Notes under the pieces: model-generated
The model's database searches: none
Seen by the model: only the letters and a program-made list of their open reading frames with translations
What the model was told of the DNA's origin: nothing
NCBI RefSeq assembly: GCF_020740795.1
Contig: NC_067296.1
Coordinates: 5,495,001 to 5,559,000, forward strand
Direction of reading: 5' to 3'
DNA length: 64,000 nt
From: Apus apus
Lineage: Eukaryota > Chordata > Aves > Apodiformes > Apodidae
Shown: positions 8,601 through 16,826 of the stretch, piece by piece
Layout of the letters: each line of letters starts with the position of its first letter
Position numbering within the stretch: position 1 is the stretch's first letter
Position numbers and translations under genes: made by a program

Positions 8601-11139
8601 GTGGGGTGAGACAACCCAGGAGCAGGGATTTCTCTACTCCTCACCCCAGGCTTTTACAGGGCATCCAGATATTTCACCCTGGGTGGCCCCACCCTGTAGG
8701 GATTGTTAAGGTCTCTGGTCTGGCCAGGTGGCAGTCTGGTGTGAATCTGTGCTGGTGGTACCACTCTTCTTCCCCTTCTGCCCCAGGGAAGGCTGAACCT
8801 GCAGGATGGCCCCAACGAGGTGGCATTCAGTGTGACCACTCAGTACCAGGGCACGTGCCGCTGTGAGGCCACCATCTACCTGTGGAACTGGGATGACAAG
8901 GTGGTGATCTCTGACATCGATGGCACCATCACCAAGTAAAGAGCCTTTCTCCCACCTCACATCCCTGCTCCCTCCTGTTAGGGGAAACTGTCCCTTCAAG
9001 GCTTGTGTAAGCTGCCAGGAGGGACCACAAACCACATCATCTGGATACCTACCAGGTTGGATCATCCTAACCTTCCTTTCCTTCTAGGTCAGATGCTCTT
9101 GGGCACATCTTGCCACATCTGGGAAAAGACTGGACTCATCATGGGATTGCTAAGCTCTTCCACAAAATCCACCTGTAGGTATCAGACCAACTGAGGCCAA
9201 GGGGAAGCAGGAGGGATGATGGAGGAGAGTGAGTCAGGGCTCCTTAATCACTGATGTTGGCCAGAGTAGACAACTCTGTCTATTGGTGCCTGCTGTGCTG
9301 CCTGGATAATGGTGGGGGTGAAAGCAAGGGGCTCCCTGGGAGCTGGGAGCAGATGCTAGGGACTCCCTGCCATGTATCTGTGGAGGCTTTGCTGGGGAGA
9401 CATCACTGGGCTCTGCAGGAGAGGAGATGGCACCAGGTGACACGCGTGAGGCCAGAGCCACAGCCTCGGGGTGGCTGCGCAGCAGTGGCAGGAGGGTCCA
9501 GCCAGCATTTGGGTGCCAATTGCCTCTCTGGGTGCCCAGAGAGGGTCTGTATAGCCCCAGGGGACCGAGCCGAGGTGCGATGCTGTCCCTGCAGCCCCCC
9601 CATCCCAGCCACCTGTGGCCACTAAGAGGCACTGCGGCCCCGCAGATGGTTCGTCCCTTCCCGGCGGGGGAGACACGGGGTTCCCGGGGTGCCGTGCCTG
9701 CCCTGGCTGGCACCGCGGCTGCCTCCGGACACCGTGTCCCGCTGCCCGAGGTGCCCGTCGAGCCGTGCGGGGGCTGTGCCGCACGCAGCCTGCGGGGCTG
9801 GGATCGAGGGGCCGGCCCGGGGTCCTGCCCGGGTGCAGGGCAGCGAGCAGCAAAGGGTGCTTTGCAGACAGGGTGGCTTTGTGGCTGCTGGGCAGGACCA
9901 GGGGCTGGTAGGGGGTCCCCCTCCAGTGTTGCTCACCAGCAGTGGGCTTTAATTTGGGTCCTTGGGTGAGCAGGTCATGTTCTTGGTGGAGCCACCTTGC
10001 TTGCTGAAGGGGTGAACAGGTTTGGGCTTAGGCCAGCTGCTTGGTCTTGGAGCAGGAGTGTGAGGACACCTTGTCCAGAGCACAACTCAGAGGGGTTCCC
10101 TGTGCTCCCTTCAGAAACGGGTACAAGTTCCTCTACTGCTCAGCCAGAGCCATTGGCATGGCACACATCACCAAGGAATACCTCAAATGGGTCAACGAGC
10201 AAGGCTGTGTCCTCCCCAAGGGCCCCATCCTGCTTTCCCCCAGCAGCCTCTTCTCTGCCTTCCACAGGTAATATATCCTCTTCTCCTTCCCAGCCCTGCA
10301 TTTACTGTGTCCCTGGGGGTGGCACCCCCCCCTTTCCCAGCTTAATGCTGAGTGGTGTCATGGCCCTTAAACTGCTTCTGGCCTCCTTGGTGCAGGATGC
10401 CTTTCATGGGAGGCAGCTGGGGAACTGCCTGCCCTCTCGGGAGCTTCAGGGTGAAGCTTCTGCAATGAACAAAACCACTTTTGCCCTTCAAATCATCTCT
10501 GAAGGTAGTCCTGGCCAGCTGATGCCACTGACTGCTGCTCTGTGCGTGTGTCTTGTGCTGCAGGGAGGTGATAGAGAAGAAGCCAGAGGTGTTCAAGATC
10601 GCCTGCTTGATGGACATCCGAAACCTGTTTGCCACGAAGCTGCCCTTCTACGCAGCCTTTGGGAACAGAGCCAATGTGAGTGGTCGTCTTGGGGAGGAGG
10701 GAGGGCTCAGGCTGGGGCAGTGATGGTGCCTGCCTGCATCTCTCACACCTTGCTGGGCTTCCCTGGGCAGGATGTCTATGCTTACAAGCAAGTGGGCCTG
10801 CCCGAGAGCCGTATATTCACTGTCAACCCCAAGGGTGAGCTGATCCAGGAGCTCACAAAGAACCACAAATCAACGTAAGTGACCTGCTTGATCCTCTGCA
10901 CCTTTTGGATTAACCTGGCTTTAACCCAGAGAAGCATTTCCTAGGGTCAAAAAGCAAACAACCCCCCACTGCAGCTTCTCTCTTACACCCGTAGGTACGA
11001 GCGGCTGTCAGAGCTGGTGGAGCTGATCTTCCCTCCCCTGGAGCAGAGCGGGAGCATGGCTCTGCTGTGCCCAGAGTACAGCCACTTTGCCTACTGGAGA
11101 CCTCCTCTGCCTGCTGTTGACTTGGATGTCTTCTACTGA
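2480..11139 (+). CDS. LPIN3: Lipin-3, phosphatidate phosphatase (19 coding exons)
   Basis: Lipins are Mg2+-dependent phosphatidate phosphatases that convert phosphatidic acid to diacylglycerol at the ER and also act as nuclear coactivators. Joining 2480-2671, 2996-3091, 3873-4108, 4336-4443, 4883-5003, 5174-5570, 6164-6263, 6387-6550, 6633-6726, 6911-6980, 7587-7679, 8106-8164, 8435-8561, 8787-8935, 9088-9174, 10115-10267, 10564-10675, 10771-10874 and 10995-11139 gives 2607 nt, or 868 codons plus TGA, with every phase matching. Visible landmarks are the N-Lip domain from residue 1 including the conserved Gly84, a polybasic nuclear-localisation run at about 134-146, the Trp-rich WWFSW segment at 544-548, the catalytic DIDGT at 662-666 and LGHIL (LxxIL coactivator motif) at 673-677. 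The sequence resembles remembered human lipin-3 (about 851 residues) more than lipin-1 or lipin-2, notably in SPIP, SSDD and the C-terminus. The start ATG has A at -3. Introns are very short (82-940 bp). Confidence 0.97.
2996..3091 (+). CDS. LPIN3: LPIN3 coding exon 2
   Basis: Residues 65-96, the rest of the core N-Lip strand including [11 protein letters not shown] with Gly84, the position mutated in the mouse lipin-1 fld-2J allele. The acceptor is GCCAG. The donor GTTGGT at 3092 is far from consensus but keeps phase 0 and joins the expected family sequence. Confidence 0.92.
3873..4108 (+). CDS. LPIN3: LPIN3 coding exon 3 with nuclear-localisation run
   Basis: Residues 97-174 plus two bases. 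It carries the family SPIP motif and then an uninterrupted Arg/Lys run (about residues 134-146) that is the lipin nuclear-localisation signal, followed by an acidic, cysteine-containing stretch. The acceptor is TTTCAG and the donor GTGAGC. Confidence 0.93.
4336..4443 (+). CDS. LPIN3: LPIN3 coding exon 4
   Basis: Residues 175-210, including the conserved PYSDGE motif of lipins. Both borders fall in phase 2, with acceptor TGCAG and donor GTGAGG. Confidence 0.92.
4883..5003 (+). CDS. LPIN3: LPIN3 coding exon 5
   Basis: Residues 211-251, containing SDSELE and [11 protein letters not shown], both diagnostic of the lipin family. The acceptor is TGTAG and the donor GTGAGT at 5004. Confidence 0.94.
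5174..5570 (+). CDS. LPIN3: LPIN3 coding exon 6, variable linker
   Basis: Residues 252-383, the longest exon. It encodes a low-complexity Ala/Pro/Glu/Gly-rich linker between the N-Lip and M-Lip regions that diverges quickly among lipins. The acceptor is TTGAG (polypyrimidine TTTCTTT before it) and the donor GTGAGT at 5571. Confidence 0.9.
6164..6263 (+). CDS. LPIN3: LPIN3 coding exon 7
   Basis: Residues 384-416, containing [12 protein letters not shown], a conserved lipin segment, and ending in YFPR. The donor GTATGG at 6264 opens a 123-bp intron that has no in-frame stop, so retention would keep the reading frame. Confidence 0.92.
6387..6550 (+). CDS. LPIN3: LPIN3 coding exon 8, M-Lip region
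   Basis: Residues 417-471. It includes ADPNNP and the strongly conserved ALSLCGGL of the middle lipin domain. The acceptor is GGTAG at 6386 and the donor GTAGGT at 6551, followed by an intron of only 82 bp. Confidence 0.93.
6633..6726 (+). CDS. LPIN3: LPIN3 coding exon 9
   Basis: Residues 472-502, containing [12 protein letters not shown], a lipin-conserved middle segment. The acceptor is CACCAG and the donor GTGAGT at 6727. Confidence 0.94.
6911..6980 (+). CDS. LPIN3: LPIN3 coding exon 10
   Basis: Residues 503-526, containing [19 protein letters not shown], near-identical to the family. The acceptor is TTCCAG and the donor GTCAGT at 6981. Confidence 0.95.
7587..7679 (+). CDS. LPIN3: LPIN3 coding exon 11
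   Basis: Residues 527-557, including the aromatic/basic [10 protein letters not shown] block of the M-Lip domain. The donor at 7680 (GTGTTG) is poor. A second donor, GTAGCT at 7692, would add 12 nt (four codons, VLAV) in frame, so the exact 3' edge is uncertain. Confidence 0.85.
8106..8164 (+). CDS. LPIN3: LPIN3 coding exon 12
   Basis: Residues 558-576, a divergent Gln-rich linker. Its acceptor is a tandem CAGCAG, so splicing at 8106 or 8109 would include or omit one Gln. The donor is GTGAGT at 8165. The exon is assigned because it joins both neighbours in frame; the protein sequence itself is not conserved. Confidence 0.78.
8435..8561 (+). CDS. LPIN3: LPIN3 coding exon 13
   Basis: Residues 577-619, containing an acidic SSDDE stretch and [13 protein letters not shown], conserved just before the catalytic domain. 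The acceptor is GATAG and the donor GTAGGT at 8562. Confidence 0.94.
8787..8935 (+). CDS. LPIN3: LPIN3 coding exon 14, catalytic DxDxT
   Basis: Residues 620-668, the start of the HAD-like C-Lip phosphatase domain. DIDGT is encoded at 8913-8927; the first Asp (662) is the expected nucleophile and the second (664) the general acid/base. All catalytic residues of the motif are present, so the enzyme should be active. The donor is GTAAAG at 8936. Confidence 0.96.
9088..9174 (+). CDS. LPIN3: LPIN3 coding exon 15, LxxIL motif
   Basis: Residues 669-697, with LGHIL at 673-677, the LxxIL motif that in lipin-1 mediates binding to nuclear receptors and PGC-1alpha. KDWTHHGIA follows. The donor is GTAGGT at 9175, opening the largest LPIN3 intron of this window (940 bp). 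Confidence 0.95.
9630..9860. promoter_or_regulatory. CpG-dense block inside LPIN3 intron 15
   Basis: This intronic stretch has closely spaced CG dinucleotides (for example around 9660-9670, 9750-9790 and 9805-9835) and higher GC than the flanking exons. No protein similarity is seen in its frames. It behaves like a small intragenic CpG island. A promoter or methylation-regulated role is only inference. Confidence 0.5.
10115..10267 (+). CDS. LPIN3: LPIN3 coding exon 16
   Basis: Residues 698-748. It encodes [16 protein letters not shown], containing the HAD motif II serine region, then [16 protein letters not shown], both highly conserved in lipins. The donor GTAATA at 10268 is weak at +5. Confidence 0.95.
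10564..10675 (+). CDS. LPIN3: LPIN3 coding exon 17
   Basis: Residues 749-786, with [16 protein letters not shown] (HAD motif III lysine region) and [10 protein letters not shown] leading into motif IV. The acceptor is CTGCAG and the donor GTGAGT at 10676; the next intron is only 95 bp. Confidence 0.95.
10771..10874 (+). CDS. LPIN3: LPIN3 coding exon 18
   Basis: Residues 787-820. It begins [11 protein letters not shown], whose Asp completes HAD motif IV, and contains [15 protein letters not shown], a lipin signature. The donor is GTAAGT at 10875. Confidence 0.96.
10995..11139 (+). CDS. LPIN3: LPIN3 terminal coding exon
   Basis: Residues 821-868 and the TGA stop at 11137-11139. It contains [14 protein letters not shown] and a C-terminus [14 protein letters not shown], typical of lipin-3. 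The acceptor is CGTAG at 10994. Confidence 0.95.
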
Positions 11140-11625
11140 CCCCACTACCTGACCCAGGGCTCTCCTGGTTGTCCTCTGCCAGGACTGGATGCTCCAGATG
11201 CATCTTGTCCTCCCTGTTGGCTGCTCAGGCGTTTTGCACTTCTAATACGGGTCACGTTCTGCACTAGAAAGAGCCCTTCTCGGGGGGCTAGAGGGGGGTA
11301 TGAAGGAGCTCTGACTCTACAAAAGCTCCATTTACTAAATGGGAATTCCTGTAAGCTGGGTCTCATCCTAAAGTTCTTAACACCTTTAAAGCCTGGCTCT
11401 TTTTTAAAGGTGGTGGTGGGGCCTTGTCTTATTTGTTGATGAGCCTCTGGCATAGCTATTGCTGCCTCCAGTATGACCAGTGTTTCCAGGCAGCCCAGCT
11501 GCCTGCAGTTTGGTAGCTGATGGTGTGAAGCTGTCCTGTGGCCTAATGACTTGTTAAGGTGGATGGAAGCAGTTGGGGGTTTGAGTGTTTTCCACTAATA
11601 GCAATAAATGGTGCCTTAACCCAGG
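11140..11625 (+). other. LPIN3: LPIN3 3' untranslated region
   Basis: This region runs from the stop codon to an estimated cleavage site about 15-20 nt after the AATAAA. Nothing else coding is seen. It includes a GGTGGTGGTGGGG stretch near 11410. The end is inferred, not observed. Confidence 0.75.
11603..11608 (+). terminator. LPIN3: LPIN3 polyadenylation signal AATAAA
   Basis: This is a canonical hexamer 464 bp after the LPIN3 stop codon. GT-rich sequence follows within about 50 bp (from about 11630), as expected for a functional cleavage region. It is the only AATAAA between the stop and the converging EMILIN3 3' end region. Confidence 0.85.
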
Positions 11626-12329
11626 CTGCCTCTTGTCCTGTGCATGGAAGTGGGTGCCAGGCTTAGTGTCCTTTCACAAATGTGGTTGGGTTAATCCTGT
11701 TAAGGAAGGTCTTGACAGAGATGGGGGCAGGACCTGCAGCTTCCTGAGCCTGTCGAGCAGCTGCACTAAATGTCTTTTAAAACTGAAGTGGTTTTTTTGT
11801 TGTGTTTTTGTTTTTCACATACTACCTTCAGGTAAGGCCACAAACCTGAGTTAATCCAGGGAGCAAACCTGTGTATGTGTGGGGAGGGAACTGAATCACT
11901 TCTGTGCCAGGAGCCTGTCACAGGAGCTTATTCCTGTGCCTCTGTACTGGAATATGCAAAGAAAGCTCAGCTGCCCTTAGGTAGGGTTGGATTAGGACTA
12001 GACTAGCCTGTCCCCATTCTGGGGGAACTTCTGAAACCTCACAGCACTGTGGGCAGCTGTGGATGCAGCAGGCTTCTGCCCCTTCTCTGGGACCTCTCTG
12101 CTGTAATTGCAGAAAACAAAACAGGCAGGAGCACTGCTGGGCTCCTTCCTCCAGTCTGGCATCCACCTTCTCCTTCCCTAACCACAGTGTTTCAGTGCAA
12201 ATCATCTCCTCCTCCTCTACCTACTCCCTCTTCTTTAAATCACCTCTGTGTTCTAACTCTAGCTCCCTTTCTTAACCCAACCCTAGGCCTATGCTGCTTT
12301 CCTTAAAGCCACACAAGTCATTCTGATCC
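11626..12329. other. Intergenic gap between converging LPIN3 and EMILIN3
   Basis: About 0.7 kb between the inferred 3' ends of the two convergent genes. It contains a T-rich run near 11790-11815 and a pyrimidine-rich run at 12180-12240. No gene is seen. Confidence 0.6.
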
Positions 12330-12350
12330 TGGAAACATCAGCAAGAAATA

Positions 12351-12356
12351 CTTTAT
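12351..12356 (-). terminator. EMILIN3: Candidate EMILIN3 polyadenylation signal
   Basis: TTTATT on the plus strand is AATAAA on the gene strand. Minus-strand sequence 35-45 nt downstream is GT-rich (TTGTGTGG), consistent with a cleavage region. It is the best canonical signal between the stop codon and the LPIN3 3' end. Confidence 0.6.
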
Positions 12357-14248
12357 TTCTTTCCAGTACAAACGGTCTTTCAGCTTTTAAAATCTGAACA
12401 ACTGTACAAGGTTTTAAAAACAATAAAACACAGCCTCATAACAGGATCAGTTGTCAACTGCCTCGGAAAGCTGCCTGTGCAAGGACCATCTCCTTCCCTC
12501 TTTGCAAGCAAAAAAAACCAAAAACCAAAAAAGCCCTATTTTATACAAAGGTCCTTTCACTCTTTAAACATGAATAGCTGAGAACTGAAATACAAACTGC
12601 CTGTAGCTTCAAGTGACTAGTCAGGAATTGTCCAAACATAGCACCATTTTTCTGGAAGGTCAGACTTCTTCCTTGTCCTACTTATGGCCACTCCTGGGCT
12701 TCCCATGTGCTGGAGGAGGCTGTTGAGCTGCTCTCTAACCCAGCCCAGCCCTGGGCAGGGGAGAGCCTGGTCCTTGGCTTCTTTTTCTCTTTGGTTGCTG
12801 CAGCCCTTTTTTCTCCCTGTTGTGAGAGGTTGGGGAGGGGGTGAGGGCTCCCTGACCCATTGCAAAGTAGTGAGGGCTGGTTTGAGAATCTTTCCCTGGG
12901 CTGGGTTGGGGGGAAGTAGGTTTTGGTGGCTAATAGAAGGTTTTGCAGGACACCTGAAGGTGGTTGGAGGTTGTTTCTCAGCTGGAGAAGTGTCTGAGCA
13001 GCTGCAGCAGAGGTCCAAATCAGCCAAGTCTGGAGCAGAGAGAGTGGATTCAGGTGCTGTGAGTATCCAGCAGCTTGTGAGGGTGAGTGAGTGGTGGGAA
13101 GCCTGGTCCCCTCTCCCAGCTCATACTGCTGGTGGCTCATGCTCCTCTGGTAGGGGAAGGAGCTTTTACCTCATGAGGGTAACATGATGCAGCCAACTGG
13201 ACTTGGTGATGCCTGTGGTCCTCTCCAGCCTGGAAGCATCTGTTTCAGTGAGCTCATCTAGTTTTTATGGAGGAGGAAACCTGCCCAGATGTAGCTCTAC
13301 TGGGAGTTGCTGCTGCATCGCGCTGGTCAGAGCACAGAGCTGCTCCTTTGAGGGTCAAGGAAGACTAAGGGGGAACTGAAGTGCAGAGCAGGGGATGAGG
13401 GTGATGAGCACCAAGTGGGAGCTGAAGACTCCATGAGCTGCAACAATGAGCTGATTTCTCTTTGCTATAAAGTGCCAGAGCTGGTCAGATGGACGCTCTT
13501 TAATTTCTTCTTCATCCTTTCTGTTAACCAAGTCCTTGTTGGCTGAGCAGTGGAGGACACATGTGCCAGGCTCCCTGGGAGAGGCAGGTTTTGGGTGCAA
13601 CAGCAGCGTGGTCCTGGTGTCTGCTTCCTAGGGCAAGGCTGGACTTGGTCAGGAATAGGTACAGCCTTTTCCAGCCTGCATGTTTGTGGGCAACCAGTCT
13701 TGAGAGGCCTCCTCAGAGGTGCCCTGCCTTCCTCCTCCCATGTGCTCCGTGGCTGTTGGCATCACTGCAGGCTCAGAGGCAGGTGAGGAGGACACAAGCT
13801 CCTGCTCCAGTGCTGCCAAATAGGGAAAGCCAGCACAAAGTGGGTGAATCCTGGCACTCACCCCCAGGAGCAGCTGCAGTTCTCCTCCCCCAGGACAAGA
13901 AGAGGGAAACCACATTCACAGTTTAAGCAAAACACCAGGAGAGAACCAGCGCTGGAGGACAGGACTGCTCCCTGCCCAGCTTGGTCTCTGCAGTGACCTA
14001 CAGACACCTCACTGTGGGGAAGACACAAGTTTTCCATAACCCCAGGTGGGATCAGCAAGGTGGGCTCACAAACCATGGCAGTCCCCAGGGACCACAGGGC
14101 TGCCCCCCAAGCCCTGCTGCAGCAAGTTGTTGCTGCTCAGTGGGGCTCTTTGAAGGACAGCAAGGGCCGTGAGGCAGCAAGAGGGAACTGCAGCCACGTG
14201 AGCACCAGGACAGTGGACTGATCAAAAATATAGACACACATCCCATCT

Positions 14249-14262
14249 ATATATATATATAT
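14249..14262. repeat. (TA)7 microsatellite
   Basis: A perfect TA dinucleotide repeat inside the inferred EMILIN3 3' UTR. It is likely length-polymorphic. Confidence 0.9.
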
Positions 14263-14943
14263 GCTTGTGTTCCTCACGCAGAACCTCACATGCTCCATAA
14301 GGCACGTGTGTTTGCCTGGAGGAGGGAGCAGTGTAAATGGATTTACCATGCAGGAGAAGCTGCTGGCTCGGGGAGGGGAAGGCAGCTCCCGAGGGGGGGT
14401 GTGAATACGTGTGTTCTTTGAAACCCACAATTCCTGTGGTGAGTTTTGTTCCCTGGAAGGAGCCCTGGCTCTGCTCAGTCCCTGGATTAAGACGCAGGAG
14501 GTCTGTAGGTCAGAGAAACTCTATTCCTCAGCTGACAACTACAGGGTTGTTGTTTCGTTGCTTGTGTTTTGTTTTTTTTCTTCAAGAAGCAATAAATCCA
14601 CAAAAATAAAATTTAAAAAGTCCCTGCCTCCAGCTTCCTCCAGAATTGTCCTTCTGGGCTCATCAGCCCAGGAGCCAAAGCACCACCCCCGGCCAGGAGG
14701 CAGTTATCCTGCTGCTCCAGGGTCAGGACAGCTGCTGAGCACCAGGAGGCAAAGTCACAGAGAAGTGGGGCTGACAGGACTTTAACATTAAAAAAAAAAA
14801 GAGGTTTGTAGCAGCTTTTAATTTATCTTTTCATTAAAAAAAAGTTATCCCAAGAACTGTTGTCACATTGGAGCTAGTCTGTGTGATATAAGTTAATCCT
14901 GTCCTTCACCAGGAGGAGAAAGAAGCAGCATGTGGGGGCACAG

Positions 14944-16826
14944 CTAATGCTGCTTCCCCTCTGCCTGCTCTTCCAAGTGGGAGACCTGCTCTGCCAGCTC
15001 CAAGACCTTGGCTTGGCAGTCAAGCAGGTTGTCCTTCAGTCCTGTTATTTCCTGAGAGTGGGCAGCCAGCGTCCCATTCATGTGGTCCATGTAGTCCCAC
15101 AGGCTGCCTGTGTGTTTCTCCAGTTCATCCCTGATGCCATCCAGGCTTCCCGTGACAGCGCCCAACCTGCCGCAGACGCTCTCCACCCGAGCCACCCGGT
15201 CATCGAAGTGAGCAATCTCCTGCTGCAGGCCGTGGGCCACACTCTTGCAGGAGCTCAGGTCACTGATGATCCTGGCTTTGAGTCGCTCCAAGTCTCCCTT
15301 AAGGTTCAGGACACGCCGGTTGCTGAAGAAAAGCTGGGAGCCTTGGTTGTTGATTTTCTCCTGGATGGAGTGGACCTCGTCCTCGATCTTCCGCTCGTGG
15401 TCATCCAGCGAGGAGTTGATGTGGGTCACGGTGTCTGAGTACTGGGAGACTGAGTCCTTGAGGCCTGTCAGAGATTTGCTCACGGTGTTGAGGTTGATCT
15501 TTAGCAAGGTGATCTCCCCTTGCAAAGCCCCCGAGGCTTCCTCCTCGATTCGCCGCTGGATCTCCAGGATGGTGGCGTTCAGCTTGCGCAGGAGGTCGTA
15601 GTTGCTGTCCATCCGGAGGAGCAGGTCCTGATTCTTGTTCTGGCAGTCTTCTATCTCTGTCCGGAAAGTCTCCACGTCCTTGGAGGCAGAGGTGCAGCCC
15701 AGGGAACAAGTTGTCTCCAACGTGATGAGGCGGTTCTGCAACACCTCCAGAGTCTCGTCCGTGCGTTTCCTCATGCTGGCGAGCTCCCCCTCCAGCACGG
15801 GCACCACCACTCCCTCCATGCCCACAGGAGAACTGACATTGTTCAGCTCCCCCACAATGGTCATGAACCTGTCCTCTAGGGTCTGCATTTTGTCTTCAAA
15901 GGCAGTCCTCATCCCATCCACCTCTGCCACCACCATGCCTCTCATGCTGTCCTCTATGCTGGAGCAGCAGCTTCCTGTTTCTCCCTCTGTAGCATTGAGT
16001 CGGGCTTCCAGGTCTTCAAAGCGCCCTTCAAAAAGGTTGCCTAGGGTGGCAGTGGAGACTTCACCATCCAGCCGTGAGTGCAAGTTCTTCTGGGAGTCAG
16101 AGATGCTGTGAAGACCTTTTTCAAGAATGTTCATGCGATCGGTGAGGTAGTCCAGGTTGCTGCAGCAGCTTTCCACCACCGTCAGCCCTTGGATCTGGGT
16201 TTCCAGCTGGGAGATCTCTTTTTTGATCTCTAGCTCCTTCCCATCCAGCGTCTGCTGCAGCCTCAAGTTGGCAGCTTTCTCCTCCTCACACTGCTGCCGC
16301 ACCTCTTGGATCCGGAAGTCACACATGGTCTGGATCTTCCCCAGCTTCTTCTCGAAGCCATCGAGCAGCTCTCCACGCAGGTTGCTCAGCCGCGTGTCCA
16401 CGTACTCCTCCAGCAGGTCGATGGAGGTGAGAGGCGAGGGCCGGGCTGATTCCAGAAGATGCTTGATCTGCCCGTCGTGGTCCAGGACCATGCCACGAAC
16501 CTCGTGCAGCAGATCTGCCTTAGTTTTTAGCACGTCGCTCACCTCCGTCACTTTGGTCAGGATCTCCCCCACGGGAGGGTACGTGGCGATATCGGCTTTG
16601 TCCGCCACGTCCACCAGGCCGTCCGGAATGATGCCGAAGCCCACCATGGAGTCAGGTGTGCCTGGGCTGTTCATCAAGGAGCTGATCATCTTGGTGGTGT
16701 CCTCCTGGATGGCCAGTCTCAGGCTGCTCACCAGGGTGTGCAGGCTGTCGTAGGACTGGGAAAGGCGCCTCACCTCCTCCTCCAGCCGGTCCAGGCGGTC
16801 CCCGAAGAGGCCAGGCAGCTTCCTAC
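14944..16826 (-). CDS. EMILIN3: EMILIN3 coding exon 4, coiled-coil body
   Basis: Residues 184-810 and the TAG stop at 14946-14944. The acceptor is CTGCAG (plus-strand CTGCAG at 16827-16832). It is one open frame of 1883 nt rich in heptad-like Leu/Ile/Val with Glu, Lys and Arg. It includes GEITLLKINLNTVSKSLTGL, near-identical to the remembered mammalian EMILIN-3. N-glycosylation sequons are seen at NAT (461), NVS, NAT, NSS and NGT. Two vicinal Cys pairs could form inter-chain disulfides. Confidence 0.97.

Larger units (their letters stand above)
12330..14943 (-). other. EMILIN3: EMILIN3 3' untranslated region (inferred extent)
   Basis: No coding frame with known similarity lies between the EMILIN3 stop and the first canonical minus-strand AATAAA at 12351-12356, so this 2.6-kb stretch is read as a long 3' UTR. 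It contains a TA dinucleotide repeat at 14249-14262 and short A-runs at 14788-14800 and 14836-14843. A minus-strand ATTAAA at 14817-14822 could give a much shorter UTR. Confidence 0.55.

Noticed and set aside
14932..16753. Plus-strand frames opposite EMILIN3 exon 4
   Set aside because: They are mirror frames of a genuine coding exon; the minus strand encodes the recognised coiled coil.
16771..16773. Possible EMILIN3 translation start in exon 4
   Set aside because: The codon is GTG, not ATG, and the frame continues upstream to a proper acceptor at 16826 that joins the EMI-domain exons.
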